From Paludibacteraceae bacterium (GTDB lineage Bacteria; Bacteroidota; Bacteroidia; Bacteroidales; Paludibacteraceae): a stretch of 64,000 bases of DNA. The notes below the pieces were generated by a model. The model did not search any database and was not told the origin of the DNA. It saw only the letters and a list, made by a program, of their open reading frames with translations. Positions 26,330 to 34,790 of the stretch are shown here, one piece after another. The stretch lies in contig JAFSJN010000019.1 of NCBI GenBank assembly GCA_017439235.1, forward strand, positions 1 through 64,000, written 5' to 3'. Each line of letters begins with the position of its first letter. Positions within the stretch are counted from its first letter, which is position 1. Both the position numbers and the translations under genes were made by a program.

Positions 26330-26851
26330 ATGATCTCAAAACGTTTGGAAGACGCTATTAATGCGCAAATCAATGCCGAGATGTGGTCGGCATATCTGTA
26401 TCTGAGTATGTCTGCTTATTGCCATGACAAAGGTTATGCCGGTATGGCCAATTGGTTTGCTATTCAATTCAAGGAAGAGCAAGACCATGCGCAGATTTTC
26501 TACAACTATCTGATTAGCCGTGGCGGTCGTGTTATCCTGAAAGCTATCAATGCTGTCGATACCGAGTGGGCTTCTCCGTTAGCAGCTTTTGAGGCAACTT
26601 ATGCTCATGAGCAACACGTTACATCGCTTATTAATAATCTAATGCATCTTGCCGTGGAGGACAAAGATTATGCGGCTCAGAGTCGTCTGCAGTGGTTTAT
26701 TGATGAGCAGGTAGAGGAAGAAGAGAATGCTGTAGAGATCATCAATAAACTGAAGATGTTGGATGGCAATGGTTATGGGTTATACATGCTCGATCAGGAG
26801 CTTGCGACACGCGTCTATGCCACTCCATCACCCCTTGCTGCTAAAGCATAA
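26330..26851 (+). CDS. ftnA: Non-haem ferritin
   Basis: This 173-residue four-helix protein stores iron in a 24-subunit cage and oxidises Fe2+ at a di-iron centre. Ferroxidase ligands are visible: Glu in NAQINAEMWSAYLYL (E17), Glu-His in KEEQDHAQIF (E50, H53), Glu in YAHEQHVTSLI (near 93) and Glu/Gln in WFIDEQVEEE (near 126). Length is typical of bacterial ferritins of the FtnA type. It is a single-gene unit between a consensus promoter and a terminator. Confidence 0.96.
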   Translation: MISKRLEDAINAQINAEMWSAYLYLSMSAYCHDKGYAGMANWFAIQFKEEQDHAQIFYNYLISRGGRVILKAINAVDTEWASPLAAFEATYAHEQHVTSLINNLMHLAVEDKDYAAQSRLQWFIDEQVEEEENAVEIINKLKMLDGNGYGLYMLDQELATRVYATPSPLAAKA

Positions 26852-26859
26852 ACAAAATA

Positions 26860-26885
26860 AACGGCCTCTCTTATGGGAGGCCGTT
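26860..26885. terminator. Bidirectional terminator between ftnA and glyA
   Basis: Stem AACGGCCTC (26860-26868) / GAGGCCGTT (26877-26885) with an 8-nt loop. The plus strand continues CTTATTG; the minus strand continues TATTTTG. It lies between convergent genes. Confidence 0.75.
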
Positions 26886-26911
26886 CTTATTGTTGAGTCA
26901 CAGGTTGTATC

Positions 26912-28192
26912 TTACCACGCAAAGAGAGGATAGCGCACCATCTCGGCGTTGACAGTCTCGCGGACGCGTGCAATAACGCGTTCGTCTTCAGGGGCAGCCA
27001 AGACGGTATCAATAAGTTCTACTATCCATGGCATGCGGTCTTCTTTTAAGCCGCGTGTAGTAATAGCCGGTGTGCCGAAGCGAAGACCAGAGGTCTGGAA
27101 GGCCGAGCGGGAGTCGAAGGGTACCATATTCTTATTGGTAGTAATATCCGCTGCCACCAAAGCTTTCTCGGCTACTTTACCTGTTAGGTCGGGATATTTG
27201 GTGCGCAGGTCAACCAGCATGGAGTGGTTGTCCGTACCGCCGGAGATAATCTTATATCCACAATCGATAAAGGCTTTCGCCATCGCTGCGGCGTTGGTTT
27301 TAACCTGCTGTTGATACGTGCGGAACTCAGGTGTTAACGCTTCGCCGAAAGCCACTGCCTTAGCGGCAACAACATGCTCCAATGGGCCTCCCTGTACACC
27401 CGGGAAGACGGCAGAGTCGAGCAGAGCCGACATCATTTTTACTTCACCCTTAGGTGTCGTCTTTCCCCATGGATTGGGGAAATCTTTACCCATGAGTATT
27501 ACGCCTCCGCGCGGGCCTCGAAGGGTTTTATGAGTAGTAGAAGTGACGATATGTGCGTGCGGGAGCGGATTGTCTAATAACCCGGCGGCTATGAGTCCGG
27601 CAGGATGCGCCATATCGACCATAAAGATAGCACCTATCTCATCAGCTACGCGGCGTATACGCGCGTAATCCCATTCACGACTATAGGCGCTGGCGCCCGC
27701 GATAATAAGTTTGGGACGTTCCGCACGCGCTACACGCTCCAACTGGTCGTAGTCCACACGCCCTGTAGCTTCGTCCAAGTTGTATTCCAGAGCATGAAAC
27801 ATAAGACCTGAGAAATTGACCGGGCTGCCGTGACTGAGGTGACCTCCATGACTGAGGTTGAGCCCCAGAAACTTATCTCCGGCTTGCAAACAAGCCATGA
27901 AGATAGCCATGTTGGCCTGTGCCCCCGAGTGGGGCTGGACATTAGCGTATTCGGCACCGAAAAGACGGCAGAGACGTTCGCGGGCTATGTTTTCGCTTTG
28001 GTCTACCACCTCGCATCCTCCGTAGTAGCGTTTGCCAGGGTAGCCTTCGGCGTATTTGTTGGTCATCACAGAGCCCATTGCTTCCATGACTTGGTCACTG
28101 ACATAGTTCTCGCTGGCAATCAATTCGATGCCGCGAGTTTGACGCTCCCGCTCAGCACGGATAAGGTCAAAGATTTGCGTGTCGCGTTGCAT
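26912..28192 (-). CDS. glyA: Serine hydroxymethyltransferase
   Basis: The 426-residue PLP enzyme interconverts serine and glycine while charging tetrahydrofolate with a one-carbon unit. The PLP lysine is K222 in [13 protein letters not shown]; other family segments are [11 protein letters not shown] (22-32), [16 protein letters not shown] (46-61), PHSGAQAN (87-94) and VDMAHPAGL (192-200). Length equals the family norm. It is transcribed leftward from a promoter at 28235-28266 that overlaps the promoter of the steroid operon. Confidence 0.98.
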   Translation of the reverse strand: MQRDTQIFDLIRAERERQTRGIELIASENYVSDQVMEAMGSVMTNKYAEGYPGKRYYGGCEVVDQSENIARERLCRLFGAEYANVQPHSGAQANMAIFMACLQAGDKFLGLNLSHGGHLSHGSPVNFSGLMFHALEYNLDEATGRVDYDQLERVARAERPKLIIAGASAYSREWDYARIRRVADEIGAIFMVDMAHPAGLIAAGLLDNPLPHAHIVTSTTHKTLRGPRGGVILMGKDFPNPWGKTTPKGEVKMMSALLDSAVFPGVQGGPLEHVVAAKAVAFGEALTPEFRTYQQQVKTNAAAMAKAFIDCGYKIISGGTDNHSMLVDLRTKYPDLTGKVAEKALVAADITTNKNMVPFDSRSAFQTSGLRFGTPAITTRGLKEDRMPWIVELIDTVLAAPEDERVIARVRETVNAEMVRYPLFAW

Positions 28193-28234
28193 GATATTTA
28201 AGATGGTTTTTAAGATTTAATACTAATTTGTTTG

Positions 28235-28266
28235 CAAAATTACACTTTTTTTTGGATATATCCAAA
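28235..28266 (-). promoter_or_regulatory. Bacteroidota-type promoter of glyA
   Basis: On the minus strand TTTG (28263-28266) and TAATTTTG (28235-28242), spacer 20 nt. Its -33 element is one end of the perfect palindrome TTTGGATATATCCAAA (28251-28266). Confidence 0.82.
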
Positions 28267-28282
28267 TTTTTTTATACCTTTG
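28251..28282 (+). promoter_or_regulatory. Bacteroidota-type promoter of the steroid-reductase operon
   Basis: TTTG (28251-28254) and TACCTTTG (28275-28282), spacer 20 nt. The -33 element is the other end of the palindrome 28251-28266, so the divergent promoters share 16 bp and cannot both be occupied by polymerase. The start near 28289 lies about 20 nt before the ATG at 28309. Confidence 0.85.
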
Positions 28283-28308
28283 CAGCCAATTATTTACGAT
28301 TAAGGCTC

Positions 28309-29091
28309 ATGGAACATATTTACACCTTAGAGTTTTTTAATAATTTCTTATTTGTAATGGCTCTTGTGGGCCTCGTTGTGTTTATAACTTTGTTTTTTGT
28401 GGACGCCGGTTATGGTAAGATGCGCACGGAGAAATGGGGACCGGCTATTAATAACAAAGTGGGGTGGTTTCTTATGGAGGCACCCGTATTTGTGGTGATG
28501 CTCTATTTGTGGGCAATCTCCGAAGTCCGCTGGCAGGCTCCCTATTGGGCTTTCTTCTTGATTTTCCAATTCCATTATTTCCAGCGATCCTTTGTCTTCC
28601 CCTTCTTGTTGAAGGGCAGTTCGAAGATGCCGGTTATTATTATGGCCTTGAGTGTAATATGGAATCTTATCAATGGTTACGTACAGGGCTATTGGCTTTT
28701 CCATCTGGCTCCTATGTACAGACCTTATGGCGTAGAATGGTTTATGACGTGGCAGTTCGGCCTTGGCTTGGCATTGTTTATTATCGGATGGATTATCAAT
28801 ATGCATTCCGACTATGTCATTCGTCATTTGCGAGCCCCCGGTGATACCAACCATTATCTGCCTAAGGAAGGTATGTATCACTACGTGACCAGTGCGAACT
28901 ATTTGGGTGAGATTACCGAATGGCTCGGATTTGCTGTCTTAACATGGTCGTGGGCGGGAGCATTGTTCTTCTGGTTCAGTTGCTGCAACCTTGTTCCGCG
29001 TGCTAATTCTATATGGCACAGGTATGCTGAAGAATTCTCCGAGGAATTCGACAAGGCACATTTGAAACGAATAATACCCTTTATCTATTAA
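28309..29091 (+). CDS. 3-oxo-5-alpha-steroid 4-dehydrogenase (steroid 5-alpha-reductase) family protein
   Basis: The 260-residue membrane protein has about six hydrophobic segments and the SRD5A C-terminal signature: GMYHYVTSANYLGEITEW (about 187-204), NLVPRANSIWHRYAEEF (about 226-242) and IIPFIY at the end. In eukaryotes this domain reduces the delta-4 double bond of 3-oxo steroids with NADPH, giving 5-alpha products; gut Bacteroidales homologues act on 3-oxo-delta-4 bile acids. I start at the ATG at 28309 because an upstream in-frame start at 28228 would place the consensus promoter inside the gene. It is first in a four-gene operon with a flavin reductase and two short-chain dehydrogenases. 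The family is firm; the substrate is inferred. Confidence 0.9.
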   Translation: MEHIYTLEFFNNFLFVMALVGLVVFITLFFVDAGYGKMRTEKWGPAINNKVGWFLMEAPVFVVMLYLWAISEVRWQAPYWAFFLIFQFHYFQRSFVFPFLLKGSSKMPVIIMALSVIWNLINGYVQGYWLFHLAPMYRPYGVEWFMTWQFGLGLALFIIGWIINMHSDYVIRHLRAPGDTNHYLPKEGMYHYVTSANYLGEITEWLGFAVLTWSWAGALFFWFSCCNLVPRANSIWHRYAEEFSEEFDKAHLKRIIPFIY

Positions 29092-29112
29092 ATTATAAAT
29101 CGTCTATTATAA

Positions 29113-30414
29113 ATGAACAATAAGTTGTTCACCCCTTATCAGTTGGGGCCTATTACGCTGCGCAATCGTTTTATCCGTTCGGCAGCGTTTGAGAATATGT
29201 GTACGGGTAATACTCCGTCACAGATGTTGCAAGATTATCATGTCAGTGTAGCGCACGGTGGCGTAGGTATGACTACGGTAGCCTATTGCGCAGTAGACTT
29301 GAGTGGTGTTAGTTTCGATGGTCAATTATATGTCCGCGATGAGGCTCTGCCTGGTCTAAAGAAATTGACGGACGCTATTCATAAAGAAGGTGCTAAAGCA
29401 AGTATTCAGTTAGGACACTGTGGCAATATGACGCACCGCGCCACCTGTAAGTGTTGGCCGGTGAGTGCGTCAACGGGTTTCAACCTCTATAGTCCTACTT
29501 TCCATCGTCGTCTCAAAATAGCCGAGATTAAACAGATGGTTAAGAAGTTTGGCGAGGCAGTAGATTTCTGCCGTGAGGCTGGTTTTGACTGCGTGGAGAT
29601 ACATGCCGGACATGCTTATCTTATCTCGCAATTTATTGCTCGCCGCACCAATCGTCGTCATGATGAATACGGAGGCAGTTTTGAGAACCGCGTGCGTTTC
29701 CTCAACGAGGTATTGGATGAGGTGATGATTCACGCCAAGGATGATATGGCTGTAGTCGTGAAGACCAATATGTGGGACGACTGCTGGCATGGTGTGACCA
29801 TGGAGGAAGGCATAAAGGTAGCTAAAGAGATACTCAAGCATAAAGTGCATGGTATTGTATTGTCGGGTGGTACGGTAAGTGCTTCACCGATGACTATCTT
29901 GGGAGGAGCTATGCCGGTGAAGACGCTGGCTCACTATATGCCCATGAAGATGTGGTGGCTCAAGGCTGCTCTGCATCTTCCCGGTGTAGGACCCATTATG
30001 ACACCGACCGTACCTTTCCGTGAACTCTATTTCATGGAGCAGGCCAAGCGCTTCCAAGAGGAGTTGAAAGACGAAGTGGCCAAGACCGGCACGACGCTTA
30101 TCTATGTGGGCGGTGTGCAGTCGGGTGACAACTGTCAACAGATAATGGACGAAGGCTTTGAACTCTTCCAATTGGCGCATGTACTAATTAAGGACCCGGA
30201 CTTTGTAAATCATGTGAAAGCCAATCCGCACTATCATGCCGGATGCAAACGCTCCAATTATTGCGTGGGACGCATGTACACTAAGGAGATGAAGTGCCAC
30301 GAGTGCGTACTGCGCGACGGTGAGGCGATTCCGCGTTCTCTGCAGAAGGAAATTAACTGCTTGGAGAAAAAGGCAGAGAAGTCATTACAAAAACAACAAT
30401 CCGCTAAAGCCTAA
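29113..30414 (+). CDS. Old Yellow Enzyme-family flavin oxidoreductase (BaiCD/5-beta-reductase-like)
   Basis: The 433-residue protein has the FMN-binding TIM barrel of the OYE family: NRFIRSAAFENM near residue 17, QLGHCGNM near 98, VEIHAGHAYLISQF (about 162-175) with the His pair that contacts substrate, and RRHDEYGGSFENRVRF (about 181-196). A C-terminal cysteine cluster (about residues 378, 384, 395, 398; motifs SNYCVGRMY and KCHEC) resembles the Fe-S site of 2,4-dienoyl-CoA reductase and BaiCD/BaiH relatives. The C-terminal NAD(P)H-flavin domain of those enzymes is absent. Together with the 5-alpha-reductase family gene 21 nt upstream, a role as 5-beta-type enone reductase on 3-oxo-delta-4 steroids or bile acids is plausible; other enones are possible. 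Confidence 0.85.
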   Translation: MNNKLFTPYQLGPITLRNRFIRSAAFENMCTGNTPSQMLQDYHVSVAHGGVGMTTVAYCAVDLSGVSFDGQLYVRDEALPGLKKLTDAIHKEGAKASIQLGHCGNMTHRATCKCWPVSASTGFNLYSPTFHRRLKIAEIKQMVKKFGEAVDFCREAGFDCVEIHAGHAYLISQFIARRTNRRHDEYGGSFENRVRFLNEVLDEVMIHAKDDMAVVVKTNMWDDCWHGVTMEEGIKVAKEILKHKVHGIVLSGGTVSASPMTILGGAMPVKTLAHYMPMKMWWLKAALHLPGVGPIMTPTVPFRELYFMEQAKRFQEELKDEVAKTGTTLIYVGGVQSGDNCQQIMDEGFELFQLAHVLIKDPDFVNHVKANPHYHAGCKRSNYCVGRMYTKEMKCHECVLRDGEAIPRSLQKEINCLEKKAEKSLQKQQSAKA

Positions 30415-30420
30415 TCAATT

Positions 30421-31248
30421 ATGTTATCTCTTGTTACAGGAGCCAGTTCCGGTATCGGACTGCAATACGCTACTCAACTGGCGCGCGACTATCATTCGGA
30501 TCTTATCCTCGTCTCCAATCAAGAGACAGAACTCAAGGCCGTAGCGGAAGAGTTAGCCAAATCGTTTGGTGTAAAGGCTATAGCACGCTATGCTGACCTG
30601 AGTAAACAGGATGCGGCTGAGACGCTCTTTGAATGGTGTCAAAAGCAACAATATGTCGTAGATGTGCTTATCAACGATGCCGGTGTATTCTTCTTCAATC
30701 CCTACGTGGAAACTTCGATGCGCCGTATAGAGTTGATGCTCAACTTGCACATGATTACCGTAGCCAAACTCTGTCGTCTGTTTGCCGAACAGATGGTTAA
30801 TCGTGAACTCACAGAAGAGGAGCGGAAACAAAAGATTTGTGGCAAAGCTCGTAAGAAAGGATACATATTAAATATGTCCTCTATGTCCGCATGGATGGCT
30901 ATGCCCGGCATACAGACCTATAATTCAACCAAGGCGTTCATATACAACTTCTCTAAGTCACTTTGGTACGAACTCAAGCCCAAGGATGTATCTATTACTG
31001 TTATGGCTCCCGGAGCTGTCGATACCGCCTTGTTTGGTTTGGCTCCTCATTTGCGCCGGTTAGCGGTTAATTTGACCGCCAGTATACCGCCGGAGAAACT
31101 GGTTAAGAGAGCCTTGCGCAAGATGTTCCGAGGTAAGAAAGCCGACACTCCGGGCTTCCTGAATTGGTTGGCAACACCTTTATTGAAACATACACCCGAC
31201 TGGTTGGTCTTCCTGACTATGAAATATGTCGGTAAATACCAGAAATAA
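30421..31248 (+). CDS. Short-chain dehydrogenase/reductase, first of a tandem pair (possible hydroxysteroid dehydrogenase)
   Basis: The 275-residue protein has the NAD(P)-binding TGASSGIG (6-13), an INDAG variant of the NNAG motif, the catalytic Ser in NMSSMSAWMAMP and Tyr167-x3-Lys171 (YNSTK). These enzymes oxidise or reduce an alcohol/ketone. The C-terminal part (about 210-275) is basic and hydrophobic and may sit on the membrane. It lies 6 nt after the OYE gene and shares nearly identical N-termini with the next gene, pointing to a tandem duplication followed by divergence. In the operon context it could act at the 3-position hydroxyl/ketone of a steroid or bile acid; this is inferred. Confidence 0.88.
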   Translation: MLSLVTGASSGIGLQYATQLARDYHSDLILVSNQETELKAVAEELAKSFGVKAIARYADLSKQDAAETLFEWCQKQQYVVDVLINDAGVFFFNPYVETSMRRIELMLNLHMITVAKLCRLFAEQMVNRELTEEERKQKICGKARKKGYILNMSSMSAWMAMPGIQTYNSTKAFIYNFSKSLWYELKPKDVSITVMAPGAVDTALFGLAPHLRRLAVNLTASIPPEKLVKRALRKMFRGKKADTPGFLNWLATPLLKHTPDWLVFLTMKYVGKYQK

Positions 31249-32054
31249 TGCTTAGTCTAGTTACAGGTGCCAGTTCGGGTATAGGCTTGGAATACGCTAC
31301 GCAGTTGGCGCGCGATTATCATTCTGATGTAATTCTTGTCTCTAATCAAGAGAAGGAGTTACCCCTTGTGGCCGCCGACTTGGCAGAACGGTTTGGGGTA
31401 AAAACCTATTGGCTGTATATCAACCTGGCGGAGTTGGATGCTGCCGAACGCGTGTATGCATTTTGTCAGGAGCATCAGCTGAAAGTTGATGTGCTCGTTA
31501 ACAATGCCGGTATCTTAATTTTCAATGCCTTCTGTAATACACCTATACAGAAGATAGAGACTTTGGTGATGCTGCATGTAACCACCTTTACCAAACTTTG
31601 TCGTCTATTTGCTGCCGAGATGATTGCTCGTCTGGATACCTCCTCTAAACGTGATAAGAAAGGATATATATTGAATATGTCCTCCATGTCTGCATGGATG
31701 GCGATGCCGAGCATACAATGTTACAATGCCAGCAAGGGCTATGTGCTTAATTTCTCGAAAGCGTTGTGGTACGAACTCAAGCCGCGTGGTGTACGCGTGT
31801 TAGCGGTTACTCCCGGCTCAACGGATACAGGTATGTTGCCCTTCCCCGATGGCTTTGCACGTTTCTTGCGCGCCTTAGGCATCACGATGCCGCCGGCTAA
31901 ACTGGTTAAGCGCGCCTTACGCGTACTCTTTAAACGCAATAGCAAGACCTGTATGCCCGGCGCATGGAATAGGATTATAGTTCCTATTATCAATCATTTG
32001 CCAGACTGGGTCGTCTTTACAGCAATGCGCCGTCTGCCGATGTTTAACGCGTAA
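31248..32054 (+). CDS. Short-chain dehydrogenase/reductase, second of the tandem pair
   Basis: The 268-residue paralogue of the preceding protein starts at the last base of its stop (TAATG). It has TGASSGIG (6-13), the standard VNNAG, the same NMSSMSAWMAMP segment and Tyr159-x3-Lys163 (YNASK). The first 37 residues are nearly identical between the two, while the middle and C-terminal substrate-binding parts differ, as expected if the copies now use different substrates or opposite stereochemistry. Its 3' end overlaps that of the convergent lyase gene by 11 bp; I see no terminator between them. Confidence 0.88.
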   Translation: MLSLVTGASSGIGLEYATQLARDYHSDVILVSNQEKELPLVAADLAERFGVKTYWLYINLAELDAAERVYAFCQEHQLKVDVLVNNAGILIFNAFCNTPIQKIETLVMLHVTTFTKLCRLFAAEMIARLDTSSKRDKKGYILNMSSMSAWMAMPSIQCYNASKGYVLNFSKALWYELKPRGVRVLAVTPGSTDTGMLPFPDGFARFLRALGITMPPAKLVKRALRVLFKRNSKTCMPGAWNRIIVPIINHLPDWVVFTAMRRLPMFNA

Positions 32055-34113
32055 GCAATTGTCCTTGAATCGAGTAGACTTGTCCTTCGCGTAGAATAAG
32101 CAACTGTCCGTTACGGAGCACTTTATGCGCCGTTGGGGTGCTTGTCTGTGTTGGACGTATGGCGGTAGCAGGATACTCATCTAAGAGGTAATAGATGGCA
32201 TTGCGAACCAACTGTTTACCGTTTTCCGAGATGTCGGCCATCGAATATTCACTCAATCCCATCATAATAACGCGGCGGGTGCCTTGCAGTTCTACAACGG
32301 CATCTTTGCTATCCGTTGTGGCTAAAGATTGCACCGGTATCGTCCAATCGCTCATCACTGCGACACCGTTAGTGCTGACTCTATTATATATAGAGACATC
32401 TTCCAATCCGGTTATCGCATAGGGCTTAGTGAAGATAGCGTGTGTTGGTTGTTGTACGTTGATAGCATCATAGGAGGTATTGGCAGGGGTACACCAATTC
32501 CATACTGTATTCTTACCCATGAATGGTTTGAGACACAAGAAAGGTAAGGTGTTATCTTTGAGTGCTACGGCTCCGGCAACTGTGCTCTTGGGAACAGGAG
32601 ATAGGATTACCATACGGAACGAACTGAGGTCTTGCTCCTGTGCTGCATCCAGTACTTTGATATAAAGAGCCGTATCTTTTTTTAACCATGCTAGGAGTGC
32701 TTCATCGGCAATGGCATCGGGAGTGGATATATAGGCAATGCGTATACCCGTAGTATCTTCCAGTTCCGGTGTGGGGCCCGGGATAATTGTGTCTAAGCCA
32801 TATTCGTAGCATCCTAAGTCCGGTGCTGTACCGGCATAGGCATATCCGACATCCGCACCACGGTCGATAAGCGATGATGAGGCCTGTAAATGCATAAATG
32901 CTGTGACGGGAAGAGTGCCGTCTGCCTGACGGGGAGTTAGAATGAGTGTGGTATCTAAAGAGACAAAGTCTGACTTGGCACACGAATATCCGCTATTCCA
33001 TGTGTTATGGTCATTAGCCGTGGTCGTTTTAGAGGCATAGGCATCGGCATTACGACTCCTATAACTGATGCAGTTGCGTAGTGTATTGGTACCACAGGCC
33101 GTAGTAAAACCATAGTTGTAGACATTGTCGTAGGCGGAGCAGTTGTAAAGCCACATTGTACCATCGTTATTGTTTTGATCGTATCCACGGGCATAGTTGC
33201 CTACTGTTAGACAATGGTGCAACGTGACAATATGTTGGGTCTTATCCCCGCCCATCTTAAACCCGTTACCGTTTCCTTGACAAGGATAGCGGTCTAAGGT
33301 GATAGTAATGGTGTTTCCGTAGCGATCAATCATCTGCGTACCTACCTTGCTGTCAAACCAGGCTTTATCGGTTTGATAACGAGGGTGCTGACGCATGTCA
33401 TAATAAGGCGCGCCATTGGCGTAGCATATACAATATTCGATGGTAGTAGGGGTGGCACTTACACGTTGGAAGAAGTCCCACCCGTCATCGCTATTATTCC
33501 AAGCGCGGCAACCTATATAGGTATTGCCGGCTCCCGAATGCTGCTTATCTGCAAAGCCATCTGCGTTGCCACCGAAATTGGCCGTTGTCCCGGACATGGT
33601 CTCGTAATCGAAATTGTCGTGGCTATCTACATTTTTGATGATATTGTTGCCGCCTTTCTTCATCTGGCAACCCGAATCGGCAGAGCCATAGATGTCCAGG
33701 TTCTCGAATAAACAATAGGAACCCTCACAATATAGGTTATTCTTGCCGGAATAGGCAATCGCGAAGTCCTTGAGGTGTACGTAAACTGCTTCAGAATGGA
33801 TAGTCACTCCGCGAGTGCCATATGCTACCTTGTGGAAGTCTAATACAGCCTCTTCGCCCGGATAACCGGCTATGACAATATATTTGGCGGAAGAACCTTT
33901 CTTATTGATGCTGAACTTGTCGCTAAACTCGTAGGTTCCTCCCAATAGATAGAGGGTATCTCCCGGATTCTTAAGTTTAGATACTCCGTTCGAGAACGAG
34001 GTAGCTGATGCATAAGTCTGTCCGTCGCCTTTTCCGGATGGAGAGGCAAAATAGGTTGCTGCAAACATATGTGCAGCTGTCACTAATGAGATGAGGGTCA
34101 AAAAATGTTTCAT
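32044..34113 (-). CDS. PL9-type pectate lyase-like secreted protein with C-terminal sorting tail
   Basis: From the ATG at 34113 (MKHFLTLISLV) the protein has 689 residues and a signal peptide of about 19; the ATG overlaps the stop of the upstream glycosyltransferase as ATGA. Residues 20-440 form a right-handed beta-helix of the PL9 family: NADGFADKQHSGAGN (about 190-204), the calcium-binding NSDDGWDFF (D209, D210, D213) and the catalytic lysine in GNGFK (K286) are all present, so an active endo-lyase on polygalacturonate or a similar uronate polymer is likely. Residues about 450-655 form a module shared with the protein at 9214-12522. The tail KVLRNGQLLILREGQVYSIQG matches that of the 1303-residue protein (sorting tail). 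It is the last gene of the 11-gene leftward operon. Confidence 0.87.
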   Translation of the reverse strand: MKHFLTLISLVTAAHMFAATYFASPSGKGDGQTYASATSFSNGVSKLKNPGDTLYLLGGTYEFSDKFSINKKGSSAKYIVIAGYPGEEAVLDFHKVAYGTRGVTIHSEAVYVHLKDFAIAYSGKNNLYCEGSYCLFENLDIYGSADSGCQMKKGGNNIIKNVDSHDNFDYETMSGTTANFGGNADGFADKQHSGAGNTYIGCRAWNNSDDGWDFFQRVSATPTTIEYCICYANGAPYYDMRQHPRYQTDKAWFDSKVGTQMIDRYGNTITITLDRYPCQGNGNGFKMGGDKTQHIVTLHHCLTVGNYARGYDQNNNDGTMWLYNCSAYDNVYNYGFTTACGTNTLRNCISYRSRNADAYASKTTTANDHNTWNSGYSCAKSDFVSLDTTLILTPRQADGTLPVTAFMHLQASSSLIDRGADVGYAYAGTAPDLGCYEYGLDTIIPGPTPELEDTTGIRIAYISTPDAIADEALLAWLKKDTALYIKVLDAAQEQDLSSFRMVILSPVPKSTVAGAVALKDNTLPFLCLKPFMGKNTVWNWCTPANTSYDAINVQQPTHAIFTKPYAITGLEDVSIYNRVSTNGVAVMSDWTIPVQSLATTDSKDAVVELQGTRRVIMMGLSEYSMADISENGKQLVRNAIYYLLDEYPATAIRPTQTSTPTAHKVLRNGQLLILREGQVYSIQGQLLTR

Positions 34114-34790
34114 AGGGCCCAATAGGTTAATATTCGTATCCATGTATATAGTCGCAGCCATAGAGGTGCGGGAGTTTGCCATAAGCGATGCAGTAGGAGT
34201 CGTCTACTCTGTCGGTCGGCAGCACGGCTGTTAGAGTCAGCGTGCGTGTTGTAATGATAGCCGTTTGTCGCTTTGCTCATATGGTGCGGATGAGTTGCCC
34301 ATAGATGCAGTGAGAAGATGATATCCTCATAAGCGCGCATATCAATAGGGAAGCGCAGTTGGTGAGCCATAACGAACGATCGGCGCAGCACGCGAGTCCA
34401 GGGTGCCGTAGCATGATAGAAAGGCTTATATAATTGAAGGACATCGGCCTTGTGTTCATCAGCTTGCGGCAGTATGTCTGCAATACGTTGCAGATAGTCG
34501 GTATCGACATAATCGTCAGCATCTACAAAGACGATCCACTCACCCTTTGCCGCCTCGATAGCGCGGTTGCGAGCTACCGACTGCCCCTTATTGGATTGTC
34601 GAATAAGCGTCAGCTGTTTGATGTCGGCTTCGTCAAAGGCGTCTAATATAACACCCGAACGGTCGGTAGAGCCGTCATCCACAACGATGAGTTCATAGTC
34701 TGTGAACGTCTGTCGAGTGAGAGACGTCATGCATAAGGCTATATCTGTTTCGGCATTATAGACCGGTAATATGACGGAGAAGGTTTTCAA
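34110..34790 (-). CDS. Glycosyltransferase family 2
   Basis: The 226-residue protein has the GT-A fold of family 2: FSVILPVYNAETDI (4-17), VVDDGSTDRSG (36-46) and the metal-binding FVDADDYVD (about 89-97), with AYEDIIFSLHLW (about 153-164) as the likely acceptor/base region. It transfers a sugar from a nucleotide-sugar in the cytoplasm to a lipid-linked or other glycan. It overlaps the GT4 gene by 35 nt and the lyase gene by 4 nt, so all three are translationally linked. Confidence 0.9.
   Translation of the reverse strand: MKTFSVILPVYNAETDIALCMTSLTRQTFTDYELIVVDDGSTDRSGVILDAFDEADIKQLTLIRQSNKGQSVARNRAIEAAKGEWIVFVDADDYVDTDYLQRIADILPQADEHKADVLQLYKPFYHATAPWTRVLRRSFVMAHQLRFPIDMRAYEDIIFSLHLWATHPHHMSKATNGYHYNTHADSNSRAADRQSRRLLLHRLWQTPAPLWLRLYTWIRILTYWAL

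Noticed and set aside
28228..28308. Upstream extension of the 5-alpha-reductase family gene by 27 codons
   Set aside because: It would include both elements of the operon promoter; transcription starts after it.
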